A stretch of 64,000 nt of DNA, from NCBI RefSeq assembly GCF_002844235.1, contig NZ_PGTS01000001.1:620001-684000 (forward strand), given 5' to 3'. Below the pieces are notes generated by a model. The model searched no databases, was not told the DNA's origin, and saw only the letters and a program-made list of their open reading frames with translations. The translations under genes and the position numbers were made by a program. Within the stretch, counting starts at the first letter, position 1, and every line of letters starts with the position of its first letter. The DNA is from Thalassospira povalilytica. GTDB lineage: Bacteria > Pseudomonadota > Alphaproteobacteria > Rhodospirillales > Thalassospiraceae. Of this stretch, positions 43,981 through 53,072 are shown in pieces.

Positions 43981-45267
43981 TTACAGAAGTGCATAAACCA
44001 GCGACGGGAAAGCAATCAGCACGGCAAGACGCACGATGTCTGAAATGACAAACGGCATCACACCACGGAAAATCTGACCAATCGGGATGTCGGGCGCGAC
44101 CGACTTGATGACAAAGGCATTCATGCCCACAGGCGGTGTGATCAGGCCAAGTTCGACCGTAATCACGGTCAGAATGCCAAACCAGACCGGATCAAACCCG
44201 GCGGCAATGACAATCGGGTAAACCACCGGTACGGTCAAAAGCAGCATGGCAATACTGTCCATGACACAGCCCAGCACGACATAAAGGGCCAGCACACAGA
44301 ACAGAACCGCATAAGGCGGCATGTCAAGCTGTGCAACCAGTTCGACCAGCGAATGGGAAATGCGCGACACCGACAGGAAATAGCCAAATATTTCCGCCCC
44401 GACCAGCATGAAGAAAATCATGATCGACAGGGTCAGGGTTTCGCCAATCGCCTCGATGAACTGCGTACCGGTCATGCCGCGGACAAAGGCAAGGATCATG
44501 GTAAAGAACGCCCCGACAGCTGCAGCTTCGGTCGGGGTAAAGAACCCGCCATAAATCCCGCCAATGATAAAGGCAAAGATCGCCGCAAAAGGCAAAAGCC
44601 CCTTAAGGCCGATAATCTTTTCCATGATTGTTGTCGGCTGGCCGGGTTTGGCAACGTCGGGTTTGAAAAACACGATGGCAGCAATGGTTGCGCAATAAAG
44701 CACAAGACCCAGCAAGCCCGGAATGATCCCGGCCATGAACATCTGGCCAACCGAATGCTCGGTAATCAGCGCATATAGCAAAAGCGCAATTGATGGCGGG
44801 ATCATGATGCCCAGCGTGCCGCCGGCAGCAAGCGTCCCGGCAGCAAAGGATGGCGCATATCCGTTCTTCTTCATTTCGGGCAGGGCAACGCGTGCCATGC
44901 TGGCAGCGGTGGCCAGTGAAGACCCGGAAATGGCGGAAAACACGCCACAGGACGTGACAGCAGCCAATCCCATACCGCCGCGCCAGCCGCCAAAGAATGT
45001 CTTCGCACCGTTAAACAATTCGGCCGACATGCGGGCTTTGGAGGCAAAAACACCCAGAAGGATGAACATCGGTACCGGGCTGAAACCATAAGCGGTCAGG
45101 GTTTCAAACGGTCCCTTTTCAAGCAGGGCAAAGGCCGGTTTGAATGCGACAATAAAGCCAAAGCCGACAAAGCCGACCGCCGACATCGCCAGTGAAATCG
45201 GGCAGCGAAACGCAATCAGCAACAGCATGACCGCAACGCAGATAAGACCAATCAGGGGCGCGCTCAT
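43981..45267 (-). CDS. dctM: TRAP transporter large permease subunit (DctM family)
   Basis: The 428-residue membrane protein has about 12 helices and DctM hallmarks (GVFSAISGSSLATAASMARV and LITPPVGMNAFVI). It overlaps dctQ by 4 bases (ATGA) and is followed after 40 bases by the extradiol dioxygenase gene. It imports an organic acid, likely an aromatic or catecholic acid by context. Confidence 0.95.
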   Translation of the reverse strand: MSAPLIGLICVAVMLLLIAFRCPISLAMSAVGFVGFGFIVAFKPAFALLEKGPFETLTAYGFSPVPMFILLGVFASKARMSAELFNGAKTFFGGWRGGMGLAAVTSCGVFSAISGSSLATAASMARVALPEMKKNGYAPSFAAGTLAAGGTLGIMIPPSIALLLYALITEHSVGQMFMAGIIPGLLGLVLYCATIAAIVFFKPDVAKPGQPTTIMEKIIGLKGLLPFAAIFAFIIGGIYGGFFTPTEAAAVGAFFTMILAFVRGMTGTQFIEAIGETLTLSIMIFFMLVGAEIFGYFLSVSRISHSLVELVAQLDMPPYAVLFCVLALYVVLGCVMDSIAMLLLTVPVVYPIVIAAGFDPVWFGILTVITVELGLITPPVGMNAFVIKSVAPDIPIGQIFRGVMPFVISDIVRLAVLIAFPSLVYALL

Positions 45268-45809
45268 GGTCGTTTAGCTCCTGAAACAAGATAGTCAATT
45301 GCAAGCAGGGTGCAGCGCAGGGCAAGGAACGCCAGCGCGCAGGATGCAAGGCTGTAGACAATGTGAAGAGGGATCAGAAGATCCTGACTGGATTCACCGG
45401 ACCGTCGCATGCGACCGGCAACTTCGAAAAACCGAACCGTCATGCCAGATGACAGGGCGGCAAAGCCGAACATGTAAACGGCTTCAAGGATCATTTTGGT
45501 GCGGCGGCGCAGATTGTCGGTAAACAGATCGACAATCACCTGTCCCTTGTCGACGCCATAGGGAAAGGCCAGAAGAACCATCGCCATCATGCCATAGCTG
45601 ACCAGTTCGACCGCCCCGGTAAAGGTGACATCAATGCCGCCATTCGTCGCGGCAAAGATCGTGCGTGCGATGACATCGACAAGCGTGACTGTCATGATAA
45701 AGACCAGAAGAACCCCGCTACCGATCCGCATCGCCTTGGCGATGCGGTCGGTCAGGTCAAGAAGGAAGAAAGCCTTGCGGGCAGGCTCTGTGGTCGAGCT
45801 TACTTGCAT
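45264..45809 (-). CDS. dctQ: TRAP transporter small permease subunit (DctQ family)
   Basis: The 181-residue protein has four predicted helices and typical DctQ length. Its start overlaps the 3' end of dctP by 10 bases and its stop overlaps dctM by 4, so the three subunits are translationally coupled. Unlike other transporters in the window there is no room for a hairpin after the binding-protein gene. Confidence 0.92.
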   Translation of the reverse strand: MQVSSTTEPARKAFFLLDLTDRIAKAMRIGSGVLLVFIMTVTLVDVIARTIFAATNGGIDVTFTGAVELVSYGMMAMVLLAFPYGVDKGQVIVDLFTDNLRRRTKMILEAVYMFGFAALSSGMTVRFFEVAGRMRRSGESSQDLLIPLHIVYSLASCALAFLALRCTLLAIDYLVSGAKRP

Positions 45810-46822
45810 GTCGCGGCAAGTTCCTTGGCGCGGGCATAGACTTTGCGGGCCGGAAGACCGCGGCTTTCAAGATCGGCCAGATAGGTTTCCGTTGCTTTGT
45901 CCAGAACCGGTTTCCAGGCCGGGTTGTCAACGCCGCCTTCAACCGTCAGGAAGGTGTGACCGGCATCCTGTGCCTGTTTCAGGCCCTTGGCATCAAGGGC
46001 GTCAAACAGGTTCCCGGCCTTTTCCGACCATGCCATGCCCGAATTTTTCGTAATCACGTCCTGAAGGTCTTCGGGAAGGTCTTCAAAGCTGTCTTCGTTC
46101 ATGGTGACAAGGAAGGACAGGGTGTAAAGGTCCCCGACGCTGGTATGGGCCTTGGCCAGTTCATTAAGACGGAATGCCAATGCGCCTTCCCATGGAAGGG
46201 CAACACCGTCAATCACTTCAAGCTGCATGGCCTGATAGGATTCCGGGGCCGGCATGCCAAGCGGTTGCGCACCTGCTGCTTCAAGGATATTGGCAACCAC
46301 AGATGTCGGACGGCGAATGCGAAGGCCGGTCAGATCATCCGGGGTGGCAATCAGCTTGTCCCCGGTATGCAAAAGACCCTGACCGTGGGTGAACAGGAAC
46401 AGGGGCCGGGTGCCCTTGTATTCACCGGAAATCAGGCCTTCGTCATACAGGCTCTGGATGATGCAGGAACCATGGGCAGCATTCTTGATCAGGCCCGGAA
46501 GCTCCACCACCTGGGTCAACGGAAAGCGGTTGGCGGTATAGCCCTGAATGGCGGCGGCGACATCGGCAATGCCGTCTTCGACCGCTTCATATTGTGCGGG
46601 CGGTGCGGCAAGGGTTGCGGACGGATACATTTCAACTTCGATCCGGCCATCGGATTCCTTGGCGATGGTGTCGGCCCAGACCTGGAACAGGTCCTTTTGC
46701 ATGCCGGCAACCGGCGGCCATTGATGCGAAAAGCGCAGGGTATAGTCGGCGGCCTGTGCCTGATTGAACGAGACAGCAAGTGCCGATGTCATGACACCGG
46801 CAATCAGTAATTTGCGAAACAT
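45800..46822 (-). CDS. dctP: TRAP transporter substrate-binding protein (DctP family)
   Basis: The 340-residue protein has a Sec signal peptide ending near AQAADYTL and the DctP fold (LRFSHQWPPVAGMQKDLFQVW; LRIRRPTSVVANILEAAG with the carboxylate-binding Arg). GGAGG lies six bases before the ATG at 46822 and three before an adjacent ATG at 46825. It is the first gene of the TRAP-dioxygenase operon. Confidence 0.94.
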   Translation of the reverse strand: MFRKLLIAGVMTSALAVSFNQAQAADYTLRFSHQWPPVAGMQKDLFQVWADTIAKESDGRIEVEMYPSATLAAPPAQYEAVEDGIADVAAAIQGYTANRFPLTQVVELPGLIKNAAHGSCIIQSLYDEGLISGEYKGTRPLFLFTHGQGLLHTGDKLIATPDDLTGLRIRRPTSVVANILEAAGAQPLGMPAPESYQAMQLEVIDGVALPWEGALAFRLNELAKAHTSVGDLYTLSFLVTMNEDSFEDLPEDLQDVITKNSGMAWSEKAGNLFDALDAKGLKQAQDAGHTFLTVEGGVDNPAWKPVLDKATETYLADLESRGLPARKVYARAKELAATCK

Positions 46823-46825
46823 CAT

Positions 46826-47200
46826 TTTCCTCCCGAGTGTTACGCAACGATTGGGGGCTTTGCATGCCGGGTCCGATGACGGCCCGTGCCACGAAAGCCA
46901 ATTTGTTTTGTCTAATTGCGTTTGGCGACGTCTTGATCGCCGCAACCATGTTCGTGCTGCTCTGTCCAATGATGTTCAGGGCAGAGGCATAATTTTGGGT
47001 ACCATTCGGGAGGTGCGCGGGGAAATTGAATGACCGGCAGGTCTATTCAAAATTGTTAATCGATGTTTGGAATGCGCCGTGTGACGCCAATGTCGGCTAT
47101 CGGGCAGTAGGGGCCGGATGCGGAGAAACTGCCAGCAAAACACATGGGCGGTCGGTCGGTTTGGTGCTGGACCGACCGCAAATGTTTTGGTTGTGCTGAT
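46826..47200. other. Intergenic region with a terminator-like hairpin
   Basis: About 375 bases without a gene. It should hold the promoter of the TRAP-dioxygenase operon. Near its far end, GCGGTCGGTC (47148-47157) pairs perfectly with GACCGACCGC (47170-47179), a 10-bp stem with a 12-base loop just after the minus-strand CoA-transferase stop. This is probably that operon's terminator; a TTTT run follows some bases later. Confidence 0.6.
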
Positions 47201-48427
47201 CTAATTGCTGCTGGCGACTGCGCCGGTTGCGATCATTTTTTCGATTTCACTGTCATTGTAGCCCAGCGTGTTTTTAAGGATATCGCTGGTATGTTCGCCA
47301 AGCAGCGCGGGCGGTGTTGATTTGTCCGGCCCCTGACCGTCAAAGCGGATCGGACCGCGAACGACCTGCATATCACCGGCAACCGGGTGAGTGACGGTTT
47401 CAATCAGTTCATGGCGGATGACATGTTCCTGATCAAGCGCGTCGCCGATGCTCAGGATCGGGGCATTGGGCACATCAAATTCACTCAGCCGGTCGAGCCA
47501 GTAATCGGTGCTGTGTTCCTGCATTCGAGTACAGATCACCGGTTCGAGTTCATCGCGGTTTGTTAGCCGGTCCTGATAAAGCGCAAAATGTGGATCAGTG
47601 ATCAGGTCTTCTCTATCCAGACAGCGGGCAAAATTGTGCCAGAACCGTTCGGTCAAACAGGCAACAATCACATAGCCGTCCGATGTGGGGAAAGAGCCGT
47701 ATGGCACAATGCTGGGATGGCGGGTACCGACCGGTTCAGGGCTTTTGCCCGAGACAAAGTAAATCTGGGAAAGATACCCCTGCATCGCGATCAGGCTATC
47801 TAGCATGGCGATTTCAACGTGCCGTCCATGACCGGTCTGATTGCGTTCATGCAGGGCGGCAAGCACGCCAAACAATGAAAAAATACTGCCCGCCATATCC
47901 CCCAAAGGCAGGCCAAGCTTGTTCGGGGCTTGTCCCGGTTCACGGTTTATGCTCATCACACCCGAAAGGGCCTGGGCAACGATATCGAATGCCGGTTTGT
48001 TGCCGTGCGGGCTATTTTTGCCAAAGCCGGTAATCGAACAATAGATCAGTCCCGGATGATCTTTTTTCAGGGTTTCATAACCAAGACCAAGCCGGTCCAT
48101 AACGCCGGGCCGGAAGTTTTCCAGAACGATGTCGCTTTGTGCGGCCAGTTTTTTGGCGATCTCGATGCCCTGTTCCGATTTCAGATCAAGACTGATGCTT
48201 TTTTTATTGCGGTTAAGCGCGATGAAATAGTGACTGAGCGGGCCATGAAAAGGCGGAAAGTTGCGTGTTTCATCGCCTTTTTCAATCGGTTCGACCTTGA
48301 TAATGTCAGCCCCCAGATCGGACAGCACCATGCTGGCATAGGGGCCAGACAGGATGCGTGAAAAGTCCAGAACCTTGACCCCCGAAAGCGGGCCTGAACG
48401 ATGTTCGGTTTGATTTTGCATCGTCAT
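47201..48427 (-). CDS. Class III (CaiB/BaiF) CoA-transferase
   Basis: The 408-residue protein has LSGVKVLDFSRILSGPYASM, the RNKKSISLDLKSEQG segment and catalytic Asp in NKPAFDIVAQALSG. It transfers CoA between carboxylic acids. It starts 1 base after the thioesterase stop and is the third gene of a minus-strand operon IclR-thioesterase-CoA-transferase. It is divergent from a CoA-ligase/hydratase/TRAP set, so all probably handle the same acid. Confidence 0.9.
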   Translation of the reverse strand: MTMQNQTEHRSGPLSGVKVLDFSRILSGPYASMVLSDLGADIIKVEPIEKGDETRNFPPFHGPLSHYFIALNRNKKSISLDLKSEQGIEIAKKLAAQSDIVLENFRPGVMDRLGLGYETLKKDHPGLIYCSITGFGKNSPHGNKPAFDIVAQALSGVMSINREPGQAPNKLGLPLGDMAGSIFSLFGVLAALHERNQTGHGRHVEIAMLDSLIAMQGYLSQIYFVSGKSPEPVGTRHPSIVPYGSFPTSDGYVIVACLTERFWHNFARCLDREDLITDPHFALYQDRLTNRDELEPVICTRMQEHSTDYWLDRLSEFDVPNAPILSIGDALDQEHVIRHELIETVTHPVAGDMQVVRGPIRFDGQGPDKSTPPALLGEHTSDILKNTLGYNDSEIEKMIATGAVASSN

Positions 48428-48428
48428 A

Positions 48429-48845
48429 TCAATCTGCCTTCCGCACGATTTTCATGACAGCCGTTGCCGTGGCAACAAGCCGGTCGCCCGACACAAGATC
48501 GGCATCGACAAACATCATTGATCCGCTGCCATGCCGGATGGTGGCGTGGGCTTCGATCAGATCGCCTGACTTTGCCGCACTGACAAATCGGGTATCCATC
48601 TGAACCGTTACGGTCGGCTGACGGTCAGCGGCCTTCCAGGCTTCCATCGCGATCACCTGGTCAAGCAGACCGGTAATGACGCCGCCATGAACAGAACCCA
48701 GCGCATTTTGATGCTGCTGACCGGTGTGTAATCCATAGATTTTCCGGCCTTCTTCCCGGCGCGAAAGAAGCGGTCCAATAAGATCGACATAGCCCTCTAT
48801 CGGGACTTTTCGCCAATCATGCCGGCTTGATACGTTTCCTGTCAT
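48429..48845 (-). CDS. PaaI-type hotdog acyl-CoA thioesterase
   Basis: The 138-residue single-hotdog protein has the PaaI pattern NALGSVHGGVITGLLDQV with the HGG motif and a late Asp. It hydrolyses acyl-CoA esters, often aryl-CoA, freeing CoA. It lies 16 bases after the IclR gene and 1 base before the CoA-transferase gene. Confidence 0.88.
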   Translation of the reverse strand: MTGNVSSRHDWRKVPIEGYVDLIGPLLSRREEGRKIYGLHTGQQHQNALGSVHGGVITGLLDQVIAMEAWKAADRQPTVTVQMDTRFVSAAKSGDLIEAHATIRHGSGSMMFVDADLVSGDRLVATATAVMKIVRKAD

Positions 48846-48861
48846 TGAAGCACTACCCTGA

Positions 48862-49635
48862 TTAGATTTGGACGCTGTTTACATCATCGCGGATTTTTAT
48901 AAGCGCGTTGGCAAGTTTGGGGATTTCCGCGTTTTTAAGGCGTTCACTGATGCCGATTGCGACAAGTGATCGCAGCATTTTGCCATCCGATCCAAAGACC
49001 GGGACGGCAACAACGGTAACCCCGGAAATATAGGCCCCCTGATCGACGGCATATCCGTTGTGGCGGACATCTGCGACTTCATTTTGCCATTCGTCAAAGC
49101 TTGGCGGGTGATCCCAGGCCAGTTTGTCGAACTTTGTTCGCAACTCTTTCGGATCGGGATTGTTGAAGGCCGCATAGCAACGGCCCGTTGCCGAAATCAA
49201 AAGGGGAAAACGACTGCCAAGGTCGACCTGCAAGCGGAATGGCAAGCTTGATTGCGACAGGGCAACCACGACCATCTGGCCGGGTTCGGAAATCTGTGTG
49301 GCAATGCCGGTAACCCCGAATTCCTTGGAAAGTTCGGACAGGTGCGGCTGTACGAGAACCGAGAAAGTGTTCTTCTGAAGGGCGGATCTGGCAAGTGGCA
49401 GAATACCGATGCCAATCGAATAACGTTTGGTTTTCTCTTCAAACTCAACGAGTCCCTCATCCTGAAGAACGCGCAGGATGTGCAGACATGTGCTGGGAAC
49501 AAGACCCAGCTCGCGTGCAATCGGATTGACGCCGATCGGATCGTTCGATTTTGCCAAAAAACGCAGGATAGCCAAGGCACGCGTTACGGCGGGGACCTGT
49601 CTTTTGTTAGGTGCAGCTTTTTCTGAGTCAGTCAT
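48862..49635 (-). CDS. IclR-family transcriptional regulator
   Basis: The 257-residue protein has an IclR HTH (GVNPIARELGLVPSTCLHIL) and effector domain with DQGAYISGVTVVAVPVFGSDG. ATG at 49635 is preferred to a TTG four codons upstream. It is divergent from the acyl-CoA ligase gene across 145 bases that contain a near-palindrome TTGTCTATATACAA, likely its operator. Confidence 0.92.
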   Translation of the reverse strand: MTDSEKAAPNKRQVPAVTRALAILRFLAKSNDPIGVNPIARELGLVPSTCLHILRVLQDEGLVEFEEKTKRYSIGIGILPLARSALQKNTFSVLVQPHLSELSKEFGVTGIATQISEPGQMVVVALSQSSLPFRLQVDLGSRFPLLISATGRCYAAFNNPDPKELRTKFDKLAWDHPPSFDEWQNEVADVRHNGYAVDQGAYISGVTVVAVPVFGSDGKMLRSLVAIGISERLKNAEIPKLANALIKIRDDVNSVQI

Positions 49636-49661
49636 GTCCAGTCTCAAATACAGTGAATTTG

Positions 49662-49675
49662 TTGTCTATATACAA
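49662..49675. promoter_or_regulatory. Near-palindrome TTGTCTATATACAA, candidate IclR operator
   Basis: A 14-bp near-palindrome (one mismatched pair) is placed in the divergent IclR / acyl-CoA ligase intergenic region, 27 bases from the IclR start. It could let IclR control both directions. Confidence 0.5.
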
Positions 49676-49780
49676 TAAATGAATCATATTGACAATGATG
49701 TTCTGATCTCACTACCGTTGTCAACGATCACTTCGGGGCGCTGATGGCGAACCGGACAACAATTCGGGAGGAGACCGGAC

Positions 49781-51337
49781 ATGACCCGCTTGACGGATTT
49801 TCGATCCTACGGGGATGCCCAGAAGCATTTTTCAAGAGATGCCCTTTGGGCGCTTTTTGATGGAACGCGTGATGACTTCAACATCGCGCATGAATGCGTC
49901 GATCGTCACGTTGACGGCGACAATGTTGCTGTACGTGTTGCGCATTCCGAGGGCCGCGATGAAGTCATCACCTTTGTCGAGCTGGCGAAACTTTCATCGC
50001 AGTTTGCCCACTATCTTGCCGGGCGTGGTGTTGGTAAGGGCGACCGTGTTGCTGTCATGCTTGAACCGTCATTGGCGTTTTACGGGGCGCTGTTCGGGGC
50101 CATAAAACTCGGTGCGGTTGCCGTGCCAATGTTCACCCTGTTTGGCCCGGAAGGCATCCGGTTGCGCGCCGATGACTGCCAGCCGAGTGTGCTTTTTACT
50201 AATGAAGAAAAGGCAGGCGATGCGACAGCGGCCGGGAACCTTGATGTTGTTATTGTAAATGACGGGTTTCTGAATTCAATCGCGTCGCTGCCGACGGAAT
50301 TTGCGTGCAACTCTGCCGGTGACGATCTTGCCGTGCTTCAATATACGTCCGGAACGACGCGGCTTTTGCCAGCGGCGGTGAAACATACGCACCGGTCGCT
50401 TGTGACATTGATGGTTGCGGCATTGTACGCAACAGGCATTCGTCCGGGCGACCGGTTCTTTTGCCCTTCATCCCCGGCATGGGGACATGGATTGTGGCAT
50501 GGAACGCTTGCGCCACTCGCACTTGGTGTTTCGACCGGAACATTCAGTGGCAAGTTTGATGCGGTCCGCCTTCTTAAGGCGATCAGCGATTACAAGATCA
50601 CCAACATGTCGGCCGCGGCCACGCATTATCGCATGATGCGCAACACCGGAAAGGCCGAAGACTTTTCATACTGCATTGAAAAGCTGTCCTTTACCGGCGA
50701 GCCGATCGACAGCGAAAGCGCGCGTTACATCGAAAATCTGTTCGGGACCAAAGTCTGTTCGATGTATGGCACCACCGAAATCGGTGTGATCCTTGCCAAC
50801 TATCCCGGCGCCCCGGACTTTGACGTTCGCGAAGGATCGATGGGCAAAGCCGTACCCGGCGTCGAAGTCGAAGTTCAGGATGCTGATGGCAATCCGGCGA
50901 AGGCGGGCGTAACCGGCGAACTGATGGTCAGAAAACAGGGAGAATGGTTCCACACCAAGGACCTCGGCCGTGTTGATGAAGACGGCTATTTCTATCATGC
51001 CGGCCGTGCCGACGACGTCATCATCTCGGCGGGATGGACAATGAGTGCCGTCGAGATCGAAGACGCCATTCTTAAACATCCCAAAGTCGCCGAAGCGGCC
51101 GCCATCGGTGTGCCTGACAAGGTGCGCGGTCAGGTGGTCAAGGCCTTCATCGTGCTCAAAGACAGCTATGACGACAGCCTGACCGAAGAAATTCAGGATC
51201 TGGTTCGCACCAATCTCAGCCGGCACGAATATCCCCGACATATCGATTACGTGGCCGATTTGCCGAAAACACCGGCGGGCAAGGTCAATCGCAAAATTCT
51301 CAGAGATCAAGAAGCACAACAGGGAACTGCCGCCTGA
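49781..51337 (+). CDS. Acyl-CoA ligase (AMP-binding) with variant P-loop
   Basis: The 518-residue ANL-superfamily protein has FGTKVCSMYGTTEIG, a conserved TKDLGRVDEDGY segment, GRADDVIISAGW and the catalytic Lys501 in PAGKVNRKIL. The phosphate-binding motif, normally YTSGTTGxPK, reads YTSGTTRLLPAAVKHTH (residues 188-204), lacking the usual Gly and Lys. The rest is intact, so it is probably active and of a subfamily. It activates the acid brought in by the TRAP system downstream. GGGAGGAG precedes the ATG. Confidence 0.9.
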   Translation: MTRLTDFRSYGDAQKHFSRDALWALFDGTRDDFNIAHECVDRHVDGDNVAVRVAHSEGRDEVITFVELAKLSSQFAHYLAGRGVGKGDRVAVMLEPSLAFYGALFGAIKLGAVAVPMFTLFGPEGIRLRADDCQPSVLFTNEEKAGDATAAGNLDVVIVNDGFLNSIASLPTEFACNSAGDDLAVLQYTSGTTRLLPAAVKHTHRSLVTLMVAALYATGIRPGDRFFCPSSPAWGHGLWHGTLAPLALGVSTGTFSGKFDAVRLLKAISDYKITNMSAAATHYRMMRNTGKAEDFSYCIEKLSFTGEPIDSESARYIENLFGTKVCSMYGTTEIGVILANYPGAPDFDVREGSMGKAVPGVEVEVQDADGNPAKAGVTGELMVRKQGEWFHTKDLGRVDEDGYFYHAGRADDVIISAGWTMSAVEIEDAILKHPKVAEAAAIGVPDKVRGQVVKAFIVLKDSYDDSLTEEIQDLVRTNLSRHEYPRHIDYVADLPKTPAGKVNRKILRDQEAQQGTAA

Positions 51338-51378
51338 CGGCCGCAGTTGCCATTACGGAATTCAAGGAGGAAACAAGC

Positions 51379-52518
51379 ATGAACGAGATTTCACAAAGAC
51401 GGTTCCCGAAAATCACCGCCGAAGGTGTCGAAGAACTGAGCAAACGCATCGGCGTTAAAATCGAAAAGACGGTTGAACCGTGGTGCTATGAGGCAACCCG
51501 GGACAATATCCGCCACTATGCGCATGGCATTGGTGATGACAATCCGCTGTGGTGTGATCCTGAATATGCAAAAAACACCCGTTACGGCGATGTGATTGCG
51601 CTGCCGAGCTTCCTGTTTGCGACCAGCCGCATCATCTCGGGATATGTCGGTGGTTTGCCGGGCGTTCATGCTATGTGGTCGGGGGCGGACTGGACTTGGC
51701 ACAAGCCGATTTACCGCAACACCGAAATCCGTACCGAGGCCTATCTCAAAGATCTGGTCGAACATAATACCCGCTTTGCCGGTCGTGCGATTCAGCAGAT
51801 CTACCACGTTGATTTCTATGATGCGAAAACCGGCGACATGCTGGCCGAAGCGGATAGCTGGTGTTTCCGTACCGACCGCGACCATGCCCGTGAAAATGGC
51901 ACGAAATATACCGAAGCCCGATCCAGGCCGGTCCGCGTCTATACCGACGAAGAACTTGCCGAATACACAAAATACTACGAGCAGGAAACCATTCGCGGTG
52001 CTGAAACCCGTTTCTGGGATGACGTGGCCGAGGGCGAAGAACTGCCGACCATGGTCAAAGGTCCGATGACAGTTACCGGTTTTGTCGCCTATGCGCAGGG
52101 TTGGGGCGGTCTTTATATTCGGGCCAACAAGCTGGCCTGGAAGCTTCAGCAAAAGCATCCCGGTGCGGGGATCAAAAACCGCTTTGGCATTCCCGATTGT
52201 CCGGAACGTGTGCATTGGGAAGAAGAGTTTGCTTTGGAAGTCGGCGCGCCTGGTGCATATGACTATGGACCCGAACGTACGTCCTGGTTGCAACATCAGA
52301 TAACCAACTGGATGGGCGATGACGGTTTCCTTAGCCAGGCAAAATGTCAGGTGCGTCGTCACAATCCCGAAGGCGACATCATCCTGATCCATGGCGAAGT
52401 TGCGCGAAAATACGAAAAAGACGGGCGCTACTTCGTTGAAATTCGCCAGCGTGCGGAACAACAGGACGGTGAATTGTCGGCCATCGGTTCGGCAATTGTC
52501 GAACTGCCCAAGCGCTGA
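51379..52518 (+). CDS. Double-hotdog MaoC-type hydratase (FAS1-like dehydratase N-domain)
   Basis: The 379-residue protein has two hotdog halves. The first is like the FAS1-like MaoC N-terminal domain (IRHYAHGIGDDNPLWCDPEYA; ALPSFLF) and the second is MaoC-like (TVTGFVAYAQGWGGLY). Such proteins hydrate unsaturated acyl-CoA esters; mesaconyl-C4-CoA hydratase is one known relative. It follows the CoA ligase gene closely (AGGAGG at the start) and precedes a TRAP system. Confidence 0.87.
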   Translation: MNEISQRRFPKITAEGVEELSKRIGVKIEKTVEPWCYEATRDNIRHYAHGIGDDNPLWCDPEYAKNTRYGDVIALPSFLFATSRIISGYVGGLPGVHAMWSGADWTWHKPIYRNTEIRTEAYLKDLVEHNTRFAGRAIQQIYHVDFYDAKTGDMLAEADSWCFRTDRDHARENGTKYTEARSRPVRVYTDEELAEYTKYYEQETIRGAETRFWDDVAEGEELPTMVKGPMTVTGFVAYAQGWGGLYIRANKLAWKLQQKHPGAGIKNRFGIPDCPERVHWEEEFALEVGAPGAYDYGPERTSWLQHQITNWMGDDGFLSQAKCQVRRHNPEGDIILIHGEVARKYEKDGRYFVEIRQRAEQQDGELSAIGSAIVELPKR

Positions 52519-52551
52519 TCTTTTTCACGCGTCAACCTGTAGGAGGCAGGG

Positions 52552-53034
52552 TTGGACAGCATTGGAAAGATATTGCAACGCCTAGAGGACACCCTTCATT
52601 GGGGAGGGTGCCTTGCCCTTGTGATCGTCGCGGTTCTGATCAACGCAGATATCGTGATGCGTCTTGTCGCGGGCATTCCGGTTCAGATCCAGTTCGAAAT
52701 GACCGAGCTGTATCTGATGCCGGCACTGGCAACGCTTTCTCTGTCCCGGGTGTACCGGGACGGAGGCCATCTTGCACTTGATTTCATGACCAAGGATCTT
52801 TCCGGCCTGTTTGGAAAGATTGTCAGCAGGGGGCGTACGCTGCTTGCCGGGGTCTTCTTTTGCGCGGTGACCTATATGTCCGGGTCATTCGCGCTTAAGG
52901 CATTTCTAAGAGGCGAGATCGAATACGGGGTCATCGACTGGCCCCTTGGATGGGCCTATGCCGCAATCCCCCTGGGCTGCGGCGTTATTTCATTGAGACT
53001 GCTTTATGACACGCTCCAAAAACCGGCGGCTTAA
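52552..53034 (+). CDS. dctQ: TRAP transporter small permease subunit (DctQ family)
   Basis: The 160-residue protein has four membrane helices. It starts with TTG at 52552, supported by AGGAGG at an ideal 5-base spacing; no in-frame ATG fits. It follows the hydratase gene by 33 bases. DctQ comes before DctP here, unlike the other two DctPQM sets in the window. Confidence 0.9.
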   Translation: MDSIGKILQRLEDTLHWGGCLALVIVAVLINADIVMRLVAGIPVQIQFEMTELYLMPALATLSLSRVYRDGGHLALDFMTKDLSGLFGKIVSRGRTLLAGVFFCAVTYMSGSFALKAFLRGEIEYGVIDWPLGWAYAAIPLGCGVISLRLLYDTLQKPAA

Positions 53035-53072
53035 GGTGTCTTGAATTCATCAATGTCTGGGAGGATACCAAG

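Noticed and set aside
51391-52461. A 356-residue minus-strand open frame opposite the double-hotdog gene
   Set aside because: Shadow of a well-supported gene; composition is low-quality with no domain features.
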